Below are positions 51,247-60,900 of a DNA stretch of 64,000 nt, piece after piece; position 1 is the stretch's first letter, and each line of letters opens with the position of its first letter. A program made the translations under genes and the position numbers. Under the pieces are notes generated by a model. The model was given only the letters and a program-made list of their open reading frames with translations, searched no databases and was not told the origin of the DNA. Source of the DNA: Gemmatimonadota bacterium (GTDB lineage Bacteria > Gemmatimonadota > Gemmatimonadetes > Longimicrobiales > Gaopeijiaceae); contig JAJEBR010000054.1 of assembly GCA_022822445.1 (NCBI GenBank), forward strand, positions 129,015-193,014. The letters run 5' to 3'.

Positions 51247-52490
51247 GGCTTTTCCATCGAATCCCACCAAATCCCCCACACGTGGGTCTCCGTAGCGTCG
51301 CTGATGCGTAGCCACGTGGGCAGCAGGACCCGCCGCGGCTCATCATCCGCATCGCCTCTGCGCACCACATAGTGGACCCTGAGTGAGTCCGAGAGTTCGT
51401 TTGTGCTGAGCCAAACGTCGCCTGAAGCCGCTATAATGGGTGGCCCGGCCACAGCTGGCAGATACTCCGGTCTGTAGAGCGCCGCGTCATATGCCTTCTG
51501 GACATCGTGTCTCGAAAACCCTGACGCATGGCGACGGTCGGCCTGTTCCGAGACCCGTTCGTCCACCCAATCCTGAGCCTGCTGCGGTGTCAGCTTTCGA
51601 GGTTCGAACTTCAAGTGACGGTGCCAGACAGTATCGCCTTCGGCGTTCATCTCGATGAGTTCCACCGCACCGGGCCCGGCCTTCTGTCGCATCACAAGGG
51701 CCACCCCCGCCTCAAGGCGCAACTGATCACCATCACCAAACGGCTGTACTCCATAAACTCTGCTCCCGTCCGGCAACTCCGGGGCGAAGTACTGGTTCCG
51801 ACGGTCTATCCAAAGCAGCGGCTCGGGATCGAGCCACTGTCCCGTGGCGGAACGGCGAACGCGCAGCAATGGCTGAAGGTCGAAGGGACGCCTGCCGAAG
51901 TGTCCCATCACCACGGATAGCCCGACCGAGGGGACGCCCAGGTAAGAGCCGCCACGGGGTACGGTGAGCGCCAGACGGAAGCCCTGGTAGCTGAGCCTCC
52001 CGTCCTTTCCTCGCACCGTCTCAATCAAGTCGCCTCCCGGCGTGAAGTATGTGAATCTGGCACCGCCGGATTCCACAACCGTGAACGACCCGTCCTCCGC
52101 GATGAACAGCGCCTCGGCCGAGACGAATTCGCCGGGGCCCTCCCCCCTGCGCCCCACATCAAAGCGGAACATGCCTTCGTTGCTCCAAACGCTGACCTGC
52201 GAGTTGTTTCCGTCAAGGACGAATACACGGTTCCGCGGCGGATCGGCACGGACATGGGGGCGCGAAAAGAACACACCCCGCTCGGGGGCGTCGCCGAACC
52301 GGTGTTCGGCTTCGGTGATCCAAGTGGGCGGGTCAGGGTCGCTACGCTCCACGTCTCCGCATGCTAGACACGCAACCAGAAGCGGCGAGAGGCCCGGGCC
52401 GACCCGACGGAAGATCCGGGCCGCCAAAGGAGCGAGGGCACGACGAACACGCTGGCACGCAGACTGCGGCACACGCTGGTCGCAGAACAT
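51201..52490 (-). CDS. 6-bladed beta-propeller lipoprotein
   Basis: A 429-residue lipoprotein on the minus strand. The signal peptide ends in LLVACLAC, with the lipid Cys near residue 44; the N-terminus before it is longer and more basic than usual. ATG 52490 is used; a start at 52547 adds nothing recognisable. The mature part has the propeller motif VGRRGEGPGEF and blade strands such as PRNRVFVLDGNNSQVSVWS and GDTVWHRHLKFEPRKLT. The end WGIWWDSMEKPHVVGRRLLP is shared with 32494-33777. The integrase relic abuts its 3' end and a cysteine-rich exported protein lies upstream. Function unknown. Confidence 0.7.
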   Translation of the reverse strand: MFCDQRVPQSACQRVRRALAPLAARIFRRVGPGLSPLLVACLACGDVERSDPDPPTWITEAEHRFGDAPERGVFFSRPHVRADPPRNRVFVLDGNNSQVSVWSNEGMFRFDVGRRGEGPGEFVSAEALFIAEDGSFTVVESGGARFTYFTPGGDLIETVRGKDGRLSYQGFRLALTVPRGGSYLGVPSVGLSVVMGHFGRRPFDLQPLLRVRRSATGQWLDPEPLLWIDRRNQYFAPELPDGSRVYGVQPFGDGDQLRLEAGVALVMRQKAGPGAVELIEMNAEGDTVWHRHLKFEPRKLTPQQAQDWVDERVSEQADRRHASGFSRHDVQKAYDAALYRPEYLPAVAGPPIIAASGDVWLSTNELSDSLRVHYVVRRGDADDEPRRVLLPTWLRISDATETHVWGIWWDSMEKPHVVGRRLLPLGDDG

Positions 52491-52604
52491 TACGTTTCGG
52501 AATGGGGACACTACGTTATGGGTGGGTGGGCCGAAGCGCGGATGCACCGCCGGTCGGAATGCCGCGGGGTTTTATGCGCGAGCTGTCGGCCGAAGTGGTC
52601 TGGG

Positions 52605-53114
52605 CTATTGACTTGTGGCCAAGTCATGCGCCACCTCCGACCGCTCCACCAAATGTGGCCCCACGATAGGATGGTGGTTGGCTCGCCGGTCCGGCCCGGT
52701 CGGAACTCGTGCCACTACTGAGCGGTCGCACTTCCGCATGACGACCGCGTATCGGCCTTCAAGCATGAAGAAGTAGTTGCCGTTCGCTGGTAGCATTTCA
52801 CCTCTCAAGACCATCGTGGTTGCCTCCTGGTCGGCTTCCTCCGTGGTCTCGGGGTCGCAGGGACCTCCGTAGCCGCTGCACACGTGGTACAGGGGGGTCC
52901 CGGTTGTCTCGCAGTTCTGGTAGCCCTCAAACTCGAAAGCGCACACGGTGCTGCCGGGTGCGAAAGGGCTTTCGATGCAGTCCACACAAGTAGCAACCTG
53001 CGCGGTGGTCGAGGTCGGAAACGCCATGATGATGCCGATGATCAACGGCAGTGCGGTTACCGCGCGAACCTGAAGGGCACGGCTGGCTGAAATGATGTGG
53101 GCGGTCTTGCGCAT
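52605..53114 (-). CDS. Cysteine-rich exported protein of unknown function
   Basis: A 169-residue product from ATG 53114, behind GGAGGAACACC. A signal peptide spans residues 1-38 (hydrophobic core ALPLIIGIIMAFP, cleavage near STTAQ). The mature protein begins with six cysteines in 45 residues (CVDCIESPFAPGSTVC, then C, C and C), which suggests two or three disulfides. It continues with an acidic stretch (ETTEEADQEATT) and a more ordinary C-terminus. I know no family. It lies upstream of the propeller lipoprotein on the same strand and may be co-expressed. Confidence 0.5.
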   Translation of the reverse strand: MRKTAHIISASRALQVRAVTALPLIIGIIMAFPTSTTAQVATCVDCIESPFAPGSTVCAFEFEGYQNCETTGTPLYHVCSGYGGPCDPETTEEADQEATTMVLRGEMLPANGNYFFMLEGRYAVVMRKCDRSVVARVPTGPDRRANHHPIVGPHLVERSEVAHDLATSQ

Positions 53115-53547
53115 TTTGGGGTGTTCCTCCGTCTGCGAGGGGGGGCATTGGACGCCCGCGCACATTTGAGCAGGCGGTATGATCTAGAGGTTGGACGGTA
53201 TGCGAGTATGCCCCATCCGGCAACTCCGATGTCTTCCATGTCGGGAGCAAGTAGATTGGCCGGTTCTCAGAGCACATAGAGCGGTTCGTCCAAGTGAGAC
53301 AGGTTGCGGACCGTTGGGTGCCGTTAGCGGCTCTATCCCGGCGTTCCGGGCGGTCGCGCCTTGCCAGCGCGGCGCCTCGCCGCCCTCGGTACGACGCGGG
53401 GATTATCCGGACTGCCAGGCTCGGGGCGCACCAGTACGCAACCCCCGCCTAACGGCTCCCGCACGCGGACAACCCCCGGGACGCCCTCCGCACGCGTACG
53501 CAGCCCCTGCTGGTCGGATCCTCTCGCCGGTCGGACCCCCCGCCCCC
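53115..53547. other. Gene-free region with repeat copy B
   Basis: About 430 bp between the cysteine-rich protein start and the end of the YhaN-like gene. No convincing frame was found on either strand. It contains the dispersed repeat at 53381-53408 and otherwise GC-rich, proline/arginine-coding-like low-complexity DNA. Leftward promoter elements for the cysteine-rich gene should lie near 53130-53200, but none is clear. Confidence 0.5.
53381..53408 (+). repeat. Dispersed intergenic repeat, copy B
   Basis: CGCCCTCGGTACGACGCGGG plus GATTATCC, one base different from the inverted copy at 34802-34829 and related to 28404-28437. All three are between or at ends of genes. Confidence 0.6.
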
Positions 53548-56451
53548 CTACTCCACCGCCAGCGGAATGATCCGCGCTCCCCGGTCCTCCATCTCGGCCG
53601 CCATCGCCGGGTGGCAGGTGAAGATGAAGACCTGCCGCTCCTCGGCGACGCGCTCCAGGATCCCGAAGGCGCGGTCGCGGCGCCAGGCGTCCCAGTTCAC
53701 GAGCGTCTCGTCCATGAAGAGGGGGAGGCGCTCGCGGTCGGCGTCCAGGTGGCTGATGATCGCGAGGCGCAGCGCCAGGTAGACCTGTTCCTTCGTGCCC
53801 TGTGAGAGTGCTTCGCCGACCTTGCGGGTCCTGGAACCGCCGGGCTCGCGCAGGTAGAAGGACTCGTCGCCGGGGTCGCCCAGCTCAATCCTGTCGTAGC
53901 GCCCGCGGGTGACCTCGCCGAGGTAGCGCCCGGCGCGCTTGAGCAGTTCGGGCTGGTTTTCGTCGCGGAAGCGCCGGTCGGACTCGCGCACGAGACGGGC
54001 CAGGAGGAAGGCGCGGTCCCGGCCTTCCTTCGCTTCGCGCACCTGCTCCTTCAGGACCTCGATGCGGCCCTCGATGGTATCGGCGGTCTCGCCGTCCTCG
54101 AGGTGATCGATCTCGGTGTGCAGCCTGGCGATCGTCCCCTGGAGCTCCTCGGCGCGGCGCGTTCGGCGCTCGCCCATGGCCTGCAACTCGTCGAGTGCTT
54201 CGCGCAGCGCATCCCAGCGCTCACCCTCGGCCTCGGCCGCTGCGATCTCGGCCCCGAGCCTGTCGAGCTCCGGATGGGCGCGCTCCAGCTCCTGCCGCAG
54301 CTCCCCGGCTCGCCGCCAGTTCTGCAGACGCTCTGCCGCGGCCGCTGCACCCCGGTCGGGGTCGCCATCGGCGAATGCGGCGAGTCGTGCCTCCAGGTCG
54401 TGCAGCTCCCGGGTGGCCGCCGCCCGCGCGGCATCGGCGTCCTCCCGCTCGGCCTCGATCCGCTCCAGCTGCAGCTCGGTGGCCCGAGCGTCCTCCCGTC
54501 CCTTCAACGCGGCGTCGAGGAGCGAACCCAGCACGCGGGCGGCGACCGGCGTCTCCCCGCCGGAGTGAAACGAGACGGCTTCCCGCACCCCGGCGATCCG
54601 CTTTGCAGCGCCCTTGACCCTCTCCCGGCTCCGTTCCAGTTCGTCGCGCCGCTCCCGCAGCCGCTCCGCGAGCTCGGCCAGCTTCTCGATCCCGGCGGGC
54701 AGGTCGGTCCCCGGATTCCCTACCAGCGACTCCCGGAGGGGAAGGGCGGCGACCAGTGCGCGCACGGTTGCCTTCGCGTCCTCCTCCTTGCCCTGCAGCG
54801 CCGCGACCCTCTCGGCCCGGTGCCTCTCGGCCTCTTCGACCGCAAGCCTGTACTGCCGGTAGCGAATCTGCCTGGCGAGCCGCCCGGCCAGAGTCACCAG
54901 CCCGCCTCCGCCGACAAAGACCGAGGCGCTGAGAGCGAACGCCGCGGTGATGCGCGTTCCCCCCAGCGTCTCGAACACCACATCCGGGTAGAAAAACCAC
55001 CAACCGGCCAGCGCCAACCCCCCGGCCAGCAACACCAGTCCGGCAGCGAGCGATGGCCAGCCGGGCCTTGACAGTTCGGCAGGCCCGCCGGTGCTGTTGC
55101 CCTTGCCCGCCTGGTGCGCGAGCACCCTCTCGCGGGATTTCTGCGCCACGACCACCTGTTCGCGCAACTCCTTCGCGTCGATCCCGGCGTAGTCGCTTTG
55201 CGGAACATCATCCCAGGGCACCGTGAACAGCGCCCCTCCCTGCTCCGCGCAGCGCTCCTCCAGCGCCCGCACCTCCGCCTCGGCCGCTTCCACATCCCGC
55301 CTCCGGTCCGGCATCGCGGTCATGAGGGTCACCGCGCGGCGCACATCCTCCTCGATCGCGGCCACCTTCTCGTAGCGGTCGCGGTAGTCCTGCAACCCTT
55401 CGGCACACAGCGCCGCGTCGCGGTCGAGTTGTTCAATCCGTACCCCGGCCTCGAGGCGACGGTCCCGCAGTGCCTCCAGGAGACCCACGGGATCCGCCGG
55501 CAATCCCCCTAACGCCTCCGGCGGCTCCCCGGAACCTCCGGGCAACGCGCCGAGCCGCTCCTCTTCTCTCCCGGAACCTCCCGCCGAATCGCCAAGCGCT
55601 TCCGACTGTCTGTCGGGGCCTCCCGGAGGTCGGGCCTGCTCCTTGGCCATCCCGGCCGCGGCCCGCCCCAGCTCCTCGATCCGCGCGAGGGCCTGCCGAA
55701 CCGGCAGCAGACGATTCAGGCGATGCTCCAGCACGCCGCGGCGTTCCCGCTCACGCTCCACCTCCTCGCGCAGCGCGTCCAGGGCGCGCTCGGCCTCCGC
55801 CCTCTCCTCCGCCCTTGCGCGCAGCATGCGGTCCAGCTCCAGCGCATGCCTCCGCCGCTCGTTCAGCTCTGCGAGTTCGCTCCGCAGCACCCGGACGCGG
55901 GGACGGCCGCGATTGTCGGGGCGCCAGAGCCGGTTCGCCTCCGCCTCGAACTCGGCCGCGACCGTTCTTGCGGTCCGCAGGTCCTTCACGCCCATCGCGC
56001 CGACCAGGCGGTCCTGCACGAGCGCCCAGCTCTCCCCCTCGATTCCGGCGAGCTCGGCCAGCGTCAGTGCGTAGACCTGCCGGAAGACGCCCCTGGTCAC
56101 GTGCTCCACCGCGGGCAGCCTCCGGTTGGCGATGTTCCGGACCCCTTCCTCCGTCGTCAGCTGTCCGGAAGCGGCCGAGGTAAGCCTGCGTTGCACCCGC
56201 TCCACGCTGCCGCTGTCCAGCCGGATACGGCCGTGCCCCTCGGGGGAACCGCCGGACCAGGGCGTGTAGGGGTGGCCCGCGCGGTTGGCCGGGTGGAATC
56301 CGAAGAGCAGCGTCGCCAGGAACGAGAAGAAGGTGGACTTGCCGCTCTCGTTGGGACCGAGAACGACGACGATCGAGGGCAGCGGCTGCTCCCCGGTCGA
56401 AAGGTCCGCGAGGCAGCCGTAGCGGTCGATGTGAACCGCTTCGAACCTCAT
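53548..56451 (-). CDS. YhaN-like AAA ATPase (Rad50/SMC-type)
   Basis: A 967-residue SMC-like ATPase. It starts MRFEAVHIDRYGCLADLS, and Walker A is GPNESGKST (32-40). A long coiled coil is interrupted near the middle by two hydrophobic helices (WPSLAAGLVLLAGGLALAG and a later AFALSASVFVGGGGLVTL), as in Bacillus YhaN. The C-terminus holds the signature LSQGTKEQVYLALRLAII and the Walker B strand LPLFMDETLVNWD. The stretch 55500-55640 on the genome codes a Gly/Pro-rich insert. Its ATG overlaps the nuclease stop (ATGA), so the pair forms a Mre11/Rad50-like, membrane-attached complex, probably in DNA-end processing. All ATPase motifs are intact, unlike the pair at 9716-12249. Confidence 0.85.
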   Translation of the reverse strand: MRFEAVHIDRYGCLADLSTGEQPLPSIVVVLGPNESGKSTFFSFLATLLFGFHPANRAGHPYTPWSGGSPEGHGRIRLDSGSVERVQRRLTSAASGQLTTEEGVRNIANRRLPAVEHVTRGVFRQVYALTLAELAGIEGESWALVQDRLVGAMGVKDLRTARTVAAEFEAEANRLWRPDNRGRPRVRVLRSELAELNERRRHALELDRMLRARAEERAEAERALDALREEVERERERRGVLEHRLNRLLPVRQALARIEELGRAAAGMAKEQARPPGGPDRQSEALGDSAGGSGREEERLGALPGGSGEPPEALGGLPADPVGLLEALRDRRLEAGVRIEQLDRDAALCAEGLQDYRDRYEKVAAIEEDVRRAVTLMTAMPDRRRDVEAAEAEVRALEERCAEQGGALFTVPWDDVPQSDYAGIDAKELREQVVVAQKSRERVLAHQAGKGNSTGGPAELSRPGWPSLAAGLVLLAGGLALAGWWFFYPDVVFETLGGTRITAAFALSASVFVGGGGLVTLAGRLARQIRYRQYRLAVEEAERHRAERVAALQGKEEDAKATVRALVAALPLRESLVGNPGTDLPAGIEKLAELAERLRERRDELERSRERVKGAAKRIAGVREAVSFHSGGETPVAARVLGSLLDAALKGREDARATELQLERIEAEREDADAARAAATRELHDLEARLAAFADGDPDRGAAAAAERLQNWRRAGELRQELERAHPELDRLGAEIAAAEAEGERWDALREALDELQAMGERRTRRAEELQGTIARLHTEIDHLEDGETADTIEGRIEVLKEQVREAKEGRDRAFLLARLVRESDRRFRDENQPELLKRAGRYLGEVTRGRYDRIELGDPGDESFYLREPGGSRTRKVGEALSQGTKEQVYLALRLAIISHLDADRERLPLFMDETLVNWDAWRRDRAFGILERVAEERQVFIFTCHPAMAAEMEDRGARIIPLAVE

Positions 56452-57698
56452 TCCCCGGCCCCCTTCCGCTCCAGCATGCGCTCCAGAATCTCCTCCTCGC
56501 CGCCGGCCAGCAGGCGGCGCAGGTAGTCGTCCACCGTAGCGTCCCGCTCGGGGTCGAACCCGGCGAGGTCGGTTTCGGCGATGGGTGGGACCTCGCCGCC
56601 GGCTGCGACCGCCCGGCAGAGCCGCAGCGTCGCGCCGAGCACGTCCCGGCGCTCCAGGTGTTCGTCCGGGCGCACCCCGGGGTGGACGCGAGCGCGCACC
56701 TCGGCGCCGACCACGTCCAGCCTGGCTGCCACCTCGTCCTCGACCGTCTCCAGCTCCCGGGGCTCGCGCAGCTGCCGCCAGATCGGCGACGGCCCCACCA
56801 GCTCCAGGGCCACCATCCACTCGGTGCCATCGCTGCCCGGGTCGGCGGCCCGCGCCTCCTCCCAGGCCCGCACCGCCTCGCCTGCGACCTCGTCGAGGGT
56901 GCTCGCGTCGGCCACGGTGGCCACGGCCAGCTTCTCCCACCGCACCGGCGCGAACTCGCGGAACTCGACGTGCGGCCGCGCCGGGTCGCCCAGGTCGACG
57001 AGGAGGCCGCCCTTGGGGCCGGTCTCGCGGGGACTGCGGCCCTGAAGGTTGCCGCAGTAGTGAACGGGGGGGTCGCCGGAGAGCTCCTGGCGCAGGTGGA
57101 CGTGGCCGAGCGCCCAGTAGTGGAAGCCGGCGGTCCGCAGCCGTTCCAGGGTGGAGGGAGCGTAGGCGTGGTGGGCCTGACGGGCGGCGGCGGTCGAGAC
57201 CTGGGTGTGCAGGAGCGCGACCTGGGGGACGCGCGCGTTGGCTGCAGGGCCGAGGCGGCGGGAAAGGTCGCCGGTTTCGTGGGTGGTGGCGTGTCCCGCG
57301 CCGGTGACGTGCCCGGCCAGCTCGCCCGTGCGGCCGTGGACGGGGACCGTGACGGGATCTTCCCGGGCGATGACGGTGACGCCGCCGGGCCAGTCGAGGC
57401 CGGTCGCGCGGTGGCCGCTGCCGGGATCGTGGTTGCCGGTGGCGTACACGACCTGGATCCCCTCCCCTGTCAGCCGGCGGAGCTGCCGGAGAAGAAAACG
57501 TTCCGTCTCGAACGAGAGATAGGGGCCGTCGAAGAGGTCACCGGCGATCAGCAGGGCGTCCACCTCCTCGTCGAGAGCGGTGGCGACGCAGCGCTCGAGC
57601 GCCTCGAGGGAGGCGTGCCGAAGGCGCTTGCGCAGGGCGTCCGGACGGCCCGCGAAGGCCGTGTCGAGGTGAACATCCGAGATGTGGATGAAGCGCAA
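56448..57698 (-). CDS. YhaO-like metallophosphoesterase (Mre11-type nuclease)
   Basis: A 416-residue nuclease subunit of the SbcD/Mre11/YhaO group. All five metal motifs are present: FIHISDVHLD, IAGDLFDG, YATGNHDPGSG, LLHTQVS and ALGHVHLR. The capping region after residue 250 has the segment VHYCGNLQGRSPRETGPKGG that also occurs in YhaO-like proteins. It begins at TTG 57698 with GGGAG five bases away, because no ATG fits the conserved N-terminus. A longer frame to 57995 adds unrelated residues. Stop overlaps the start of the ATPase gene. Together they should resect or repair DNA ends. Confidence 0.85.
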   Translation of the reverse strand: MRFIHISDVHLDTAFAGRPDALRKRLRHASLEALERCVATALDEEVDALLIAGDLFDGPYLSFETERFLLRQLRRLTGEGIQVVYATGNHDPGSGHRATGLDWPGGVTVIAREDPVTVPVHGRTGELAGHVTGAGHATTHETGDLSRRLGPAANARVPQVALLHTQVSTAAARQAHHAYAPSTLERLRTAGFHYWALGHVHLRQELSGDPPVHYCGNLQGRSPRETGPKGGLLVDLGDPARPHVEFREFAPVRWEKLAVATVADASTLDEVAGEAVRAWEEARAADPGSDGTEWMVALELVGPSPIWRQLREPRELETVEDEVAARLDVVGAEVRARVHPGVRPDEHLERRDVLGATLRLCRAVAAGGEVPPIAETDLAGFDPERDATVDDYLRRLLAGGEEEILERMLERKGAGE

Positions 57699-57907
57699 GG
57701 GCGGCTCCCGCGTTGGCTGCGCTCTGCCGGATGGCCGGACCGGGACCGGCTTGGCCGACGACTTCGTTGTGGGGCGTGTTTTGCCCTCGAAAGGTAACGT
57801 CTGGCGGCGCGCGGAGTGGTTGGGTAATCTTCTGTCATGACCCCCTCGCTGATCCGATGCTCGGCGCCCGGCGCCGCCAGCGACTCCCGCCCCCGCCACG
57901 CGAGGCC

Positions 57908-60900
57908 ATGACTCCAGCAGACGGCACGGAGCAGTCCGGCGCCCCGGCGTCCATTCCCCCCGATGCCCCCGGGGCGGAAGCTCCCGAGAAGGCACAGGCG
58001 ATTCGCGACGTGCTCGCTGTCCTGCGCGAGGACGTGGACGATGACCGCTACCGGCTGCTCGCCAGATTCGTCCCCTTCTTCCTGGGCAAGGCGCCCGTCG
58101 ACCTGCTGGAGGAGCGGAGCACGCACCATCTGGCCAAGATGTGCCACAATTCGTTCCGCTTCCTCGACCGAAGCCGGCCCGACCGGGTCGATGTGGAGGT
58201 TCTGAATCCGAAGGAGTCGGCGACGGGGTGGTACGCTCCGGTCACCATCGTTCGCACGAACGTCTCCGAGCGGCCCTTCATCGTCGACACCATCCGCGAG
58301 TTCCTCCATTCGCACGAGCGCGGGATCGCGCACCTCGTCTATCCGCTGATGACCGTGGAGCGGGACGGGGACGGGCGGATCACCGACCTGCTCCCGCCCG
58401 GCGAGCGGGACCGCACCGAGTCGATGGTCTACGCCGAGGTAGCGCGGGTGGAGGACCCCGAGGTACTCGACGCGATCCGGGAGGACACGGCCCGCCACCT
58501 CGAAGACGTGGTCAAGGCGACCGACGACTTCGGCCTGATGGTGGACAAGATCGGCGACGTGGTCTCGGAACTGAGCTTTCGCATGCGGGACCTGCGCGCA
58601 CGCATGGGCGAATTCCGCGAGATCCAGGCCTTCCTGCGCTGGTTGCGGGACGGTGGATTCGTCTTCCTCGGGTATCGCTCCTACACCTTCCTTCCCAACG
58701 GAGAGAACGGGGAGCCGGCGGTCGCAGTCGAACCCGGCTCCGGGCTCGGCATCCTCCAGGACGAGGATGGGTCCTCGTACGCCCGCCCCGTGCCGATGAG
58801 CGAGCTTCCCCCCGAGATGCGGGAACGCGCGCTGTCCGGTCCCATGCTGATCATCAGCAAGACCAACGCCGAGTCCACCGTCCATCGCCGCGCGCGGATG
58901 GACTACATCGGGGTGAAGAAGCTGCGCGCCGACGGTACGCCGACGGGCGAGCACCGTTTCCTGGGGCTCTTCACCTCCCAGGCCTACGCCGAACCCTCGC
59001 ACGACATCCCGATCCTGCGGCAGAAGCTCACCACGATCCTGGAGCGTTCGGGCCTGGCAGAGGGTTCGCACGACTACAAGGAAGTCATCACGATTTTCGA
59101 CTCGCTGCCGAAGGAGGAGCTCTTCCTGGCTTCGGCGGACGAGATTCTGGCGGAAATCCGGACGATCCTGATCCGCTACAACACGGCCGAAGTCTTCGTC
59201 TCGGTGCGTCGCGACGCTCTGGGGCGCGGCGTATCGATCATGGTCGTCCTCCCGCGCAACCGTTTTTCAGGCAGTTTCCGCCGCGAATTCGAAGGATGGC
59301 TGATCAGCCGCTACTCCGCGGAGATCCTGAACTACCACCTGGCCATGAGCGCGGGCGACCAGGCGCGCCTGCACTTCTACCTGGGTGGTCCTCCCGCGCG
59401 GCTCGCGGAGGTGGACGGCAAGGAGCTTACCGCTACAGTCGCCGACCTGACCCGCTCCTGGCTGGACGAGGTGCTGGACCTCCTGGCCGAGTTGCGTCCG
59501 CCGGACGAAGCGCGCCGCCTGGCACGGCACTACGAGCGGGCGTTCGCGCCCAAGTACAAGGCGGCCAACGACCCGCGGGTGGCGGTGCGCGACATCGAGG
59601 AACTCGAAGCGATGCGCGAGGACGGCCGCACGGAGTCGGTGCGCTTCTTCGACGATCACGCCGAGGGCGGCAAGTGCGAGCTGAAGGTCTACATCAAGCA
59701 TCACCAGATCATCCTGTCGGACTTCATGCCGGTGCTGGAGAACTGTGGTCTGCGGGTGATTGCGGTCGCGCCCTTCGAGCTGCGCGAGGAAGGCCAGGAG
59801 GATTCGGTCATCTACAGCTTCGACGTCCAGAACTCGGAGGGAGAACACCTGGATGTCGAGGGCCGGGCGGATGTCCTGTCGGAGACGATCCTGGCGGTGC
59901 GCGCCGGGGACGCGAGCAACGACGGCTTCAACCGGCTGGTGCAGCGGACCGGGATGGCCTGGCGGGAGGTCGACGTGCTGCGCGCCTACTCCAGCTACGC
60001 CTTCCAGATCGGCGCCATACCCAGCCGCCAGGTGCTGCCCACGGCGCTGGACAGCTACCCCTCGGTGGGCCAGCTCCTGTTTCGGCTCTTCGAAGTCCGC
60101 TTCGATCCCGACCGCCCGGACCGGCCCGAGGACCGGGAGCGCAAGGTGACGGAGCTCAAGAGCCTGCTCACGCAGGAGCTGGTCGAGGTGAGTTCACTCG
60201 CACACGACCGCGCGCTGCGCGCCTTCCAGACCGTGATCCTGGCGACGATCCGCACCAACTACTACCGGAATGGAGGCCGTGCGCCGACCCGCCGCTCGGG
60301 GGGCGTGCCGTACGTCTCCTTCAAGTTCGATTGCGAGCAGCTGCAGGCCGTGTCGAAGAGCCGGCTCAAGTACGAGGTTTGGGTGCGCTCTTCGCGCATG
60401 GAGGGCATCCACCTGCGCGGCGCCGCCGTGGCCCGGGGGGGGATCCGCCACTCCGACCGTCCGGACGACTTCCGCACCGAGGTGCTGGGCCTTGTCTACA
60501 CCCAGGTGGTAAAGAACGCGCTCATCGTGCCCAGCGGATCGAAGGGCGGGTTCGTCTGTCTGCACTCTCTGCCCACCCGCGAGGAGATGGCCCACGAGGC
60601 CCGCGAACAGTACCGCACGCTGATGCGCGGGCTGCTGGACATCACCGACGACCTGAACGGTGCCGCCGCGCCGCCCGAGGGCATCATCCGCTACGACGGT
60701 TTCGACCCCTACCTGGTGGTGGCCGCCGACAAGGGGACCGCCCCCTTCTCCGACACCGCCAACGCGATTGCCGCCGAGTACGGCTTCTGGCTGGACGACG
60801 CCTTCGCGTCCGGAGGGTCGAACGGGTACGACCACAAGGAGGTCGGCATCACCGCCCGGGGCGCGTGGGAGTCGGTCAAGCGCCACTTCCGCGAGATGGG

